From Chloroflexota bacterium (lineage in GTDB: Bacteria; Chloroflexota; Dehalococcoidia; Lucifugimonadales; UBA3495): DNA of 5,015 nt. Shown piece after piece: positions 1 to 5,015 of this stretch. The stretch is taken from contig JADFPM010000204.1 in the NCBI GenBank assembly GCA_022562335.1, positions 1 to 5,015 of the forward strand, written 5' to 3'. Both the position numbers and the translations under genes were made by a program. How positions within the stretch are numbered: position 1 is the first letter of the stretch; every line of letters starts with the position of its first letter. The notes beneath the pieces were generated by a model. It saw only the letters and a program-made list of their open reading frames with translations, was not told the DNA's origin and did not search any database.

Positions 1-1
1 C

Positions 2-667
2 ATCTCCATTGCTTCCAACGACATCGGCAAGGACGTTCAGTCATTGGTTGACAAGGGCATCAAGCTCCTGGGTGATTGGCACGGCGAAGGCCCGGTATTT
101 TTAGACCCGGCCAACTGCCTGGGCCTGGAGATACAGATCATCCCCGACGACACCTACTTCGTCCACCCCAGCTTCAGAGGGAAAGGGCTGGTCATGGGAA
201 TGGCCCACGTGGGTCTGGCCGCCCGCAGCGCCGAAGAGATCAGGAATTTCTGGGGCGAGATCATGGGCCTGTCCGAGGACAAATCCATGGAACGCGGACT
301 TGACCGGGACCCCGCCCGAGCGCCCCGGCCCGCCGGCGACCCGGTGCATCTTCTGGAGTTCCCGTTGGGAGGGTCGGTGGTCGAAGTCAGCGTGCCCACC
401 ACCGACGACAGCGGCACCGCCCGCCTGGTGGCCCAAAGGGCTACCCAAGGTGCGGTCTATCACCACACCTGTCCCTACACTCCCGACGTCCACGCCTTCA
501 CCGAAGGGGCCGTGGCCGCCGGGATCCAGCAGATCGGCTCCATCCCGCCCAAGGAGGAGCGCGAGCGGGTTGTCGCCTGGTTCCATCCCAGGTCGTGCCT
601 GGGTATGTTGGTGGAGGCGTGGAACCGTCCGTCGGGCGACGGCCATTACCAGGGGTCTGGGTCCTAG
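2..667 (+). CDS. Tandem-domain VOC (glyoxalase/dioxygenase-fold) protein, 5'-truncated
   Basis: The frame is open through the left edge and ends at TAG 665-667, so 221 residues of a longer protein are present and the start is outside the window. Two VOC modules are visible. The first is only a C-terminal remnant ending in DPANCLGLEIQI, whose Glu (codon 128-130) sits at the usual last metal-ligand position. The second, from MAHVGLAARS, is complete and offers His (206-208), Glu (383-385), His (461-466, a HisHis pair) and Glu (614-616) in CLGMLVEAW. This is an H/E/H/E set like that of glyoxalase I. The repeated CLG-x-x-x-E endings of the two modules resemble methylmalonyl-CoA epimerase-like proteins. 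VOC enzymes bind a divalent metal and act on vicinal oxygens (isomerases, epimerases, extradiol dioxygenases, lyases). The fold is clear; the reaction and substrate are not. It is cytoplasmic by inference, since no membrane segment is seen. It lies upstream of a repeat-bearing gap, so co-transcription with the next gene is uncertain. Confidence 0.85.
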   Translation: MSIASNDIGKDVQSLVDKGIKLLGDWHGEGPVFLDPANCLGLEIQIIPDDTYFVHPSFRGKGLVMGMAHVGLAARSAEEIRNFWGEIMGLSEDKSMERGLDRDPARAPRPAGDPVHLLEFPLGGSVVEVSVPTTDDSGTARLVAQRATQGAVYHHTCPYTPDVHAFTEGAVAAGIQQIGSIPPKEERERVVAWFHPRSCLGMLVEAWNRPSGDGHYQGSGS

Positions 668-693
668 GCTCCGAACAGATTTAATCAAGAAAT

Positions 694-785
694 GGTTCGA
701 CAAGCTCACCACGAACGGGGAGTGGACCTCGACCGTCGACGGAGTAGTGTTCCCATACCGTTCGTCCTGAGCCTGTCGAAGGACC
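694..785. repeat. Inverted pair of a dispersed TTCGACARGCTCA-type repeat
   Basis: The left arm at 694-718 contains TTCGACAAGCTCACCACGAA. The right arm at 758-785 is its reverse complement with a 3-base insertion near the outer end; over the 23-base core the arms match at 20 positions. About 39 bases separate them. Read through, the arms encode the peptides VRQAHHERG and FVLSLSKD, which I recall as recurring artefact peptides in environmental bacterial proteins; this points to a dispersed non-coding repeat. No transposase and no obvious target-site duplication flank it. It could be a REP-like or MITE-like element, or form a cruciform or transcript hairpin. Function is unknown. Confidence 0.75.
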
Positions 786-840
786 AGCCACATAGACAGC
801 CGTCGCGAAGGATTCAAGTATACTCAGGCCCAAAAGCCGT

Positions 841-872
841 GGTTCGACAAGGTCACCATCAGCGAAGGGTGG
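841..872 (+). repeat. Third, diverged copy of the TTCGACAAG repeat
   Basis: GGTTCGACAAGGTCACCA matches the first 18 bases of the 694-718 copy at 17 positions and lies in the same orientation. The preceding T makes TGGTTCGACAAG an exact 12-base direct repeat (693-704 and 840-851). After that the sequence departs (TCAGCGAAGGGTGG). It is therefore a partial or decayed copy about 147 bases downstream of the first. It lies just upstream of the carbonic-anhydrase-like gene, so it would sit in or near that gene's leader if transcription starts further upstream. Confidence 0.6.
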
Positions 873-919
873 CCGGGTTGGCTGATTCGGGCTCAGTGAC
901 CAATAGAAATGACCATCAA

Positions 920-927
920 GGGGAGGA
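920..927 (+). promoter_or_regulatory. Shine-Dalgarno sequence that decides a TTG start
   Basis: GGGGAGGA is a strong anti-16S match ending 4 bases before TTG 932. It supports initiation at 932 rather than at the in-frame ATG at 692 or GTG at 896. Those upstream starts would add repeat-derived, non-homologous residues to the protein. Confidence 0.75.
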
Positions 928-931
928 CGAT

Positions 932-1474
932 TTGATTCGCAGTTTTCAAGGCAAAACGCCCAAGATCCACCCGACGGCCTGGGTTAGCGAGGCCGCTTAC
1001 GTCATTGGCGACGTCGAGATCGGCGAATATTCCAGCGTGTGGCCGGGTACCGTGATCCGGGGCGACACCATCAAGATCACCTTGGGCGCTTACGTGGACA
1101 TCCAGGATAACTGCGTGGTCCACGCCGACAACGACGCCACTTACGGGGACTACGTCACGCTGGGCCACGGGGTGACCTGTCACGCCCTGACCATCGCAAC
1201 CCATTGCCTCATCGGAAACGGGGCCACCCTAAACGACGGGGTGGTGCTGGGCGAGTATTCCATCGTCGCCAGCGGCGCGGTGGTGCTGGAGCGAAAAGAA
1301 TACCCACCCAAATCCTTTGTGGCGGGTGTGCCGGCCGAAGCCAGGGACCGGCCCACCGAAGAACGGCATCACCAGATGATACGCCGCACGGCCGAGTCTT
1401 ACGCCCGGAAAGCCCAGCTATTCAAGGCCGAGGGATTGGGCAGCTCCGAGGTGGACGAGGGGCGCGCTAGCTAA
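932..1474 (+). CDS. Gamma-carbonic-anhydrase-like left-handed beta-helix protein
   Basis: A 180-residue protein starting at TTG 932; similarity to the family begins at once (RSFQGKTPKIHPTAWVSE), and the length is typical of bacterial gamma-CA/YrdA/PaaY-like proteins. Residues about 12-135 are hexapeptide repeats (I-G-D-V-E-I-G-E, I-G-N-G-A, V-L-G-E-Y) expected to fold as a left-handed beta-helix. The C-terminal part (about 140-170, charged) should be the packing helix. The three zinc-binding histidines are all present: His64 in NCVVH, and His79 and His84 in GHGVTCH. Arg43 and Asp45 (RGD) and Gln58 and Asp59 (IQDN) match conserved residues of the Cam family. Such proteins trimerise and bind metal between subunits. 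Some hydrate CO2; many family members have no proven activity, so carbonic anhydrase function is plausible but unproven. An upstream extension to 692 is open but translates the intergenic repeat and should be discarded. It is separated from the next gene by a 233-nt repeat-bearing gap. Confidence 0.9.
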   Translation: MIRSFQGKTPKIHPTAWVSEAAYVIGDVEIGEYSSVWPGTVIRGDTIKITLGAYVDIQDNCVVHADNDATYGDYVTLGHGVTCHALTIATHCLIGNGATLNDGVVLGEYSIVASGAVVLERKEYPPKSFVAGVPAEARDRPTEERHHQMIRRTAESYARKAQLFKAEGLGSSEVDEGRAS

Positions 1475-1537
1475 CATAGGCCGTTTGAACCTAGGTGGCC
1501 TGAGCTGGTGTTATTTGACTTGGCCGAGGCGGCCGGA

Positions 1538-1620
1538 GATCTCCCAACCCCTGCAAAGGAGGCCAGGATCTCCCCCTTTCGCAGGGGGGCTGGAATCTCC
1601 CCCTTTGCGAAAGGGGGAGA
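1538..1620. repeat. Three-unit C-rich intergenic repeat (ATCTCCC units)
   Basis: ATCTCCC recurs at 1539, 1568 and 1595, giving unit spacings of 29 and 27 bases. Units two and three continue as CCCCTTT and then a G-run, so each can fold on itself (CCCCCT/AGGGGG in unit two). The first unit begins within the perfect 10-base palindrome GGAGATCTCC (1535-1544). The array fills much of the gap between the carbonic-anhydrase-like gene and the decarboxylase-like gene. It looks like a dispersed palindromic repeat of the kind found between bacterial genes, not a coding stretch. The rest of the 1475-1707 gap shows only the ribosome-binding site before 1708. Confidence 0.7.
1596..1620. other. Perfect 11-bp stem-loop in the intergenic repeat
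   Basis: TCTCCCCCTTT (1596-1606) pairs exactly with AAAGGGGGAGA (1610-1620) across the 3-base loop GCG. A stem this strong would form in RNA from either strand. It is not followed by a T-run (GAGTGGGATTTCG follows), so it is not a standard intrinsic terminator. It could attenuate read-through or protect a 3' end of the upstream mRNA. Confidence 0.7.
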
Positions 1621-1707
1621 GAGTGGGATTTCGTGAGCATTTCAATCGGTCTAAGGTCAAACTTGCCGAGCGACAGTTGAAACGACTCCCACAAGGAGAC
1701 ACGAACC

Positions 1708-2568
1708 ATGTCCCTAGCCCGTGAGAATTTCCGCGGCGTGCTGGCCCAGCCCGGCTGCACCCTGGCCGCCAATATCTTTGACCCTCTGTCCGCCCGCATC
1801 GCCCATATGCTGGAATACCAGGTTTGCGTGCTCTCGGGCTCGGTGGGCAAGGTGGCCAATCTGGGGGTCCCCGATTTAGTGCTTTCCAACATGTCCGACG
1901 TGGTGGACCACTGCCGGCGTATCACCCGCATGGTTGACGTGAGCCTGATGGTGGACGCCGAGGACGGCTTCGGCAACGCGGTGAACGTGGTCAGGACGGT
2001 GAGGGAGATGGAGTCCGCCGGGGTCTCAGCCATAGAGATCGAAGACAACTTCGTTCCCAAGCGGTTCAACGTCTCGGACCCGGGATTGATCTCCAAGGAA
2101 GAGCAGGTGGGCAAGCTGGAGGCTGCGGTGGCGGCCCGCACCGATCCCACCACGGTGATCGTCGCTCGCACCGCCGCCCTGGGATTATGTCCGCTGGACG
2201 AAGCTATCGACCGCATCGCCGCATATTCCCAGACGGGGGCCGAGGCGATCATGCTGACCGGCGCGTCAAGCCGGGAACAATTTGAAGCGGTGCACCGGGC
2301 CACCCAGTTGCCCATCTGCGTGTTAAGCCCGCCCCCGGACATCCGAAACGACGGGGCGTTTTTGGCCGCCAACGGCGTTAAGATACTCATGTTGGGCAAC
2401 CCCACCTTTGCCGTGGCGGTGAAGGCCATTCACGATAGCTTGGAGCACCTCAAGAACGGGGGGCCGTTGGAGGACCTGGCGCCCGATCAGGCCACGCCGG
2501 ACCTGCTGCGGTCGGTGAACCGCACCGGCGAGTTCGTTGGATTGCAGGAAAAATACCTGCGGTCTTGA
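1708..2568 (+). CDS. Isocitrate lyase/PEP mutase superfamily protein, oxaloacetate-decarboxylase-like
   Basis: A 286-residue protein with ATG 1708 and AAGGAG 9 bases upstream. It fits an (alpha/beta)8 barrel of the isocitrate lyase/PEP mutase superfamily: FDPLSARIA (24-32), the SGS loop (43-45), the Mg-binding strand VDAEDGFGN (82-90), IEDN (111-114) and VART (152-155). It matches, largely without gaps, what I recall of Pseudomonas PA4872, an oxaloacetate decarboxylase. The Cys-containing KKCGH loop of true isocitrate and methylisocitrate lyases is absent, which argues against lyase activity. Differences from PA4872: the DAD metal motif reads DAED (Glu85 at the second acidic position), and the positions of Tyr212 and His235 hold Pro208 and Asn231. 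The likely reaction is Mg-dependent C-C or P-C bond chemistry on a small 2-oxo acid, in the cytoplasm; the substrate is open. It is the first gene of a probable four-gene unit. Confidence 0.85.
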   Translation: MSLARENFRGVLAQPGCTLAANIFDPLSARIAHMLEYQVCVLSGSVGKVANLGVPDLVLSNMSDVVDHCRRITRMVDVSLMVDAEDGFGNAVNVVRTVREMESAGVSAIEIEDNFVPKRFNVSDPGLISKEEQVGKLEAAVAARTDPTTVIVARTAALGLCPLDEAIDRIAAYSQTGAEAIMLTGASSREQFEAVHRATQLPICVLSPPPDIRNDGAFLAANGVKILMLGNPTFAVAVKAIHDSLEHLKNGGPLEDLAPDQATPDLLRSVNRTGEFVGLQEKYLRS

Positions 2569-2625
2569 TACCAAAACCAGCCATCATCGGCATCGACTGG
2601 AATACACGGGCATAGAGGAGCCAGA

Positions 2626-3099
2626 ATGCGGGCAAAGGGCGTTTCTCACATCGCGGTATGCGTCCACGATCTGGAGAGATCCCTGGGATTTTACCGGGAC
2701 GTTTTGGGCATGAAGGTGAAGATGCAGGCCACCCAGCAAATGGCCCGGCGTCCCGGCGCTGGATCGGCCGAGATGTATCGATCCCGCCATGAGGCCCGGA
2801 CCGTGGCAAATGTTTGGTTCGAAGGCCCCAATGGGGAAGAGGTTGCGCCTTTCCTGGTTTTGACCTCCCATCCCGGCGACGATATCGGGGGCGAATCCAT
2901 CAAGCTGGACCAGATAGGCATCAGCCACATCTCTTTCACCGTGGACGATGTGGCAAGCGTCGCGGCTGAGTTGGAAGCCAAGGGGGTGCCTTTGGCCGGC
3001 AAATTGGCGGATTTCACCAACGATGAGGGAGTGGTCAGGACCATATTCGTGTACGACCCCGACGGCATCCTGGTGCAATTCGACGAGGGGCCCCGGTAA
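2626..3099 (+). CDS. VOC-family (glyoxalase-fold) metalloenzyme
   Basis: A 157-residue protein. ATG 2626 has GAGGAG 5 bases upstream, and the family's first strand starts straight away (GVSHIAVCVHDLERSLGFYRDVLGM). Two beta-alpha-beta-beta-beta modules are seen. In the first, His8 is the first expected metal ligand. In the second, His101 lies in GISHISFTVDD, followed by the helix VASVAAELEAKG and by VYDPDGILVQFDEG. At the last ligand position, where glyoxalases usually have Glu (DPDGxxxEL), this protein has Gln151. The fourth ligand in the first module (around 70-80, EEVAPFLVL) is not obvious. It may be a lyase, isomerase or dioxygenase of the VOC superfamily acting on a vicinal-oxygen substrate; the exact reaction cannot be assigned. 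It lies 57 nt after the decarboxylase-like gene and 91 nt before the hydrolase, so it is probably co-expressed. It differs from the two-domain VOC protein at the left edge in size and ligand pattern. Confidence 0.9.
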   Translation: MRAKGVSHIAVCVHDLERSLGFYRDVLGMKVKMQATQQMARRPGAGSAEMYRSRHEARTVANVWFEGPNGEEVAPFLVLTSHPGDDIGGESIKLDQIGISHISFTVDDVASVAAELEAKGVPLAGKLADFTNDEGVVRTIFVYDPDGILVQFDEGPR

Positions 3100-3190
3100 C
3101 GGCTTCAAAAAGACTGAGCGGGATTCATCCCGAGCTTAGGCTAGGACTAGGGTTTTTATCCGAAGCAAACCGAACTGGAAGGAGAATAAA

Positions 3191-4087
3191 ATGCCATACG
3201 CGAATATCAACGGCATCAACCTCTATTACGAGGACCACGGCACGGGACCGGCGGTGATACTGACCCCCGGCGGGCGGGGAGATACAAACGCCTTGCGCCC
3301 CATCGCGGCCCTGCTTTCGCCCCACATTCGGGTCATACTCCACGACCGGCGCAACTGCGGCCGTTCCGAGGTGGCCATCGGTGGACAGCTCTCGGAGCAA
3401 CACCATTGGGCCGATGAGATGGCGGACCTGTTGAAGCACATCGGGGCAACTCCTGCCTACGCCGCCGGCGGTTCAGCCGGTTCGCGCACGACATTGACCC
3501 TGGCGGCCCGGCATCCCGAGGTGATCAAGGGCGTATATGTATGGGAGGTCAGCGGCGGACCCACCAGCGGTGAGTTGATGTCCCCCGGATACTACGGGCA
3601 ATACATCGAAGCGGCGGAGAAGGGCGGAATGGCGGCGGTGGTGGAAACCGAGTTCTTCGCCCAGCGGGTCAAGGACAATCCGGCCAACCGGGACCGTCTG
3701 ATGTCCATGGAACCGGAGAGATTCATCACGGCCATGCGAGACTGGCAGACCGCTTTCGCCAGGCCCAACCCGGTGGGCGACATGACGGAAGATGAGTTGA
3801 AGTCCATCAAATGCCCGGTGGTCCTTATCGAAGGCAACACCCCCGACGACGTGCACCATGTCTCGGCGGCGGAAAATGCCCACCGGCTGATCCCCAATAA
3901 CCAGCTGCTGCCGTCGGCCTGGAGCCACGAAGAGTGGGACGTCATCGGCCAGCACGACCACACCTTCCCCGGCATCGCCGCCACCAACCGGTATTCCATG
4001 AAGGCCCCCCATTACGCGGCCCAGATATTAGAGTTCATAACCAAGCAGGAGTCGGCCCAACCCGTGTCAACCGCCGCCAGTGGATAG
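3191..4087 (+). CDS. Alpha/beta-fold hydrolase
   Basis: A 298-residue protein; ATG 3191 follows AAGGAG with 6 bases between. The N-terminus is typical (ANINGINLYYEDHGTGPAV), leading to the oxyanion-hole region TPGGRGD (25-31), HDRRNCGRSE (51-60) and the nucleophile elbow GGSAGS with Ser95 in a G-x-S-x-G context. A cap region with charged helices covers about 125-200. The expected acid is Asp219 or Asp220 in EGNTPDD, after strand CPVVLIEG. The catalytic His should lie in the last 55 residues; His246 (WSHEEW), His255 and His257 (QHDHTFPG) are candidates. The family includes esterases, C-C bond hydrolases of ring-cleavage products, epoxide hydrolases and dehalogenases. Ser95 as nucleophile argues against dehalogenase and epoxide hydrolase, which use Asp. 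No signal peptide is seen, so it should be cytoplasmic. In context it may hydrolyse an intermediate of the same pathway as its neighbours. Confidence 0.9.
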   Translation: MPYANINGINLYYEDHGTGPAVILTPGGRGDTNALRPIAALLSPHIRVILHDRRNCGRSEVAIGGQLSEQHHWADEMADLLKHIGATPAYAAGGSAGSRTTLTLAARHPEVIKGVYVWEVSGGPTSGELMSPGYYGQYIEAAEKGGMAAVVETEFFAQRVKDNPANRDRLMSMEPERFITAMRDWQTAFARPNPVGDMTEDELKSIKCPVVLIEGNTPDDVHHVSAAENAHRLIPNNQLLPSAWSHEEWDVIGQHDHTFPGIAATNRYSMKAPHYAAQILEFITKQESAQPVSTAASG

Positions 4088-4114
4088 CCGTCATCCCGTT
4101 GGGCTCCAAGAACA

Positions 4115-5015
4115 GTGAACGATAGCAAAGCCGGGTCCGCCAGGGCCCGGCTGGCCGGGTGGCTGCCTTTTTACTACGGGTGGGTGATAATCGCCAACAC
4201 CGTGGTGGTCAGCTTTTCCACCCGGACCGTGATGGCGGTGGCGACCCTGTCGGTGTTCGTCGTCCCCATGACCGACCAATTGGGCTGGTCCCGGGGACTG
4301 TTCTCCGGCGCCGTCAGCCTGGGCGGGTTGTTCGCCGTGGTGGTGACGCCCTTCGTGGGCCGGTGGATAGACCGTTACGGCTCGGGCACGCTTATCGCCG
4401 TATCATCGGTGATCACCGGCGCCTTGGCAATCGGCCTGTCCCTGGTCGCCACTCCCTGGGCCTTCTACTCCCTATACGTACCCGGGCGCATGGTGTTCAC
4501 CGGGCCGCTGGAACTGAGCATCCCCACGGCCATCAGCAACTGGTTCATCCGCCGGCGGCCCCTGGGTCTGGCAATCGAGGCGATGTCCAAGGGCGCCGGC
4601 CTTGCCGTCATGCCCCTGGCGGCCCAGTTGATCATCGGCGGATGGGGTTGGCGCACGGCTTGGGTTGCCATGGGGCTGTTCACCTTCGCGGTGGGGGTCC
4701 TGCCCCCGCTGATCTTCATGTCCCGCAGGCCCGAGGACATGGGGCTGGAACCAGACCCGGCCCCCCCGGTTTCCGATCCTAAGGAGGCCGCTGGGGGAAG
4801 ACGGGATGCCGCGTTGGCAACCGATGGAACTTCGGTCCCCCTTGCGGAGCCTGATTTCACGGTGTCCCAGGCGTTAAAGACCCGGGCCTTCTGGATGATC
4901 TCCGCTTTTGCCGCCGCGACTTTCATGGTCCAAGCCGGGGTGAGCCTGCACCAGGTGCCCCATTACATCAACCAGGGCTTGCCCGGCGCGTTGGCGGCCA
5001 TCACGGCGGGAGTGT
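4115..5015 (+). CDS. MFS transporter, monocarboxylate/oxalate-transporter-like, 3'-truncated
   Basis: The frame opens at GTG 4115, 27 nt after the hydrolase stop, and runs off the right edge. It contains 300 residues of a protein normally near 400-450. GTG 4115 is the only start candidate between the in-frame upstream stop (4085-4087) and the first membrane segment; only weak purine-rich sequence (AAGAA) precedes it. The N-terminal signature FYYGWVIIANTVV (19-31) is typical of the OxlT/MCT-like MFS branch. Hydrophobic segments lie at about 20-50, 61-81, 92-112, 115-140, 150-174, 180-202 and 258-280. The MFS motif A variant GRWIDRYG is at 82-89, between segments two and three, and NWFIRRRPLGLAI is at 142-154. 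A hydrophilic loop, Pro/Ala/Gly-rich and charged (about 203-255), joins the two halves. It is an inner-membrane carrier, probably for an organic anion, which suits import or exchange of the substrate or product of the neighbouring enzymes. The fold is certain; the cargo is inferred. Confidence 0.9.
   Translation, partial: MNDSKAGSARARLAGWLPFYYGWVIIANTVVVSFSTRTVMAVATLSVFVVPMTDQLGWSRGLFSGAVSLGGLFAVVVTPFVGRWIDRYGSGTLIAVSSVITGALAIGLSLVATPWAFYSLYVPGRMVFTGPLELSIPTAISNWFIRRRPLGLAIEAMSKGAGLAVMPLAAQLIIGGWGWRTAWVAMGLFTFAVGVLPPLIFMSRRPEDMGLEPDPAPPVSDPKEAAGGRRDAALATDGTSVPLAEPDFTVSQALKTRAFWMISAFAAATFMVQAGVSLHQVPHYINQGLPGALAAITAGV

Noticed and set aside
101..817. A 238-residue open frame on the minus strand.
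   Set aside because: It lies antisense to the VOC gene and crosses the inverted repeat, whose translation gives its N-terminal part. It has no recognisable domain or family match by eye.
793..824. A sigma-70-like promoter: TAGACA (793-798) and TATACT (819-824).
   Set aside because: The hexamers are reasonable, but the 20-base spacer is longer than usual and a single chance match in a 264-base gap is expected. It is too weak to annotate.
694..872. The repeats as a CRISPR array.
   Set aside because: Only three units, in mixed orientation with unequal spacing, and no cas genes in the window.
1491..2429. A 312-residue open frame on the minus strand.
   Set aside because: It is antisense to the PEP-mutase-family gene, which has clear motifs and a ribosome-binding site. 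The product is Ser/Thr/Arg-rich low-quality sequence typical of a GC-rich shadow frame, and its end lies in the C-rich repeat.
3130..3160. A possible terminator before the hydrolase gene (TAGGCTAGGACTAGGG followed by TTTTT).
   Set aside because: The T-run is present, but I find only 3-4 bp stems upstream, so no stable hairpin supports it.
4159..4782. A 207-residue plus-strand open frame inside the transporter.
   Set aside because: It is Arg/Gly/His/Pro-rich and out of frame with the MFS reading, which has membrane segments and motif A. It is a shadow frame.

Overview
The window is GC-rich (roughly 60% by eye). It is densely coding on the + strand only, with six protein genes, two of which are cut by the window edges. 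No rRNA, tRNA, CRISPR array or transposase gene is visible. The intergenic repeat style, the protein families and the GC content suit an uncultured soil or marine bacterium, perhaps a Chloroflexota/Dehalococcoidia (SAR202-like) lineage. That placement is a guess from general familiarity; the window holds no taxonomic marker gene.

Layout. 1-667: the 3' part of a tandem-domain vicinal-oxygen-chelate (VOC, glyoxalase-fold) protein. 668-931: a non-coding gap with a dispersed repeat in three copies, two of them forming an inverted pair. 932-1474: a gamma-carbonic-anhydrase-like left-handed beta-helix protein starting at TTG. 1475-1707: a non-coding gap with a C-rich, three-unit repeat ending in a perfect 11-bp stem-loop. 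1708-2568: an isocitrate lyase/PEP mutase superfamily enzyme, closest by eye to the PA4872-type oxaloacetate decarboxylases. 2626-3099: a small single-polypeptide VOC protein. 3191-4087: an alpha/beta hydrolase. 4115 to the right edge: the first 300 residues of a major facilitator superfamily (MFS) transporter.

How the genes may work together. From 1708 onward the four genes are co-directional with gaps of 57, 91 and 27 nt. Three of them have good Shine-Dalgarno sequences. They look like one transcription unit: a 2-oxo-acid C-C cleaving enzyme, a metal-dependent VOC enzyme, a serine-type hydrolase and a transporter. This set would suit uptake and stepwise breakdown of a small organic acid or a ring-cleavage product. 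The substrate cannot be read from the sequence. The decarboxylase-like protein lacks two active-site residues that I recall from PA4872, so simple transfer of the oxaloacetate decarboxylase name is unsafe.

The most interesting points are this possible uncharacterised catabolic unit with its diverged PEP-mutase-family enzyme, and the two intergenic repeat families. One repeat family is partly translated by a spurious N-terminal extension of the carbonic-anhydrase-like frame. I see no convincing sign of a radically new system.
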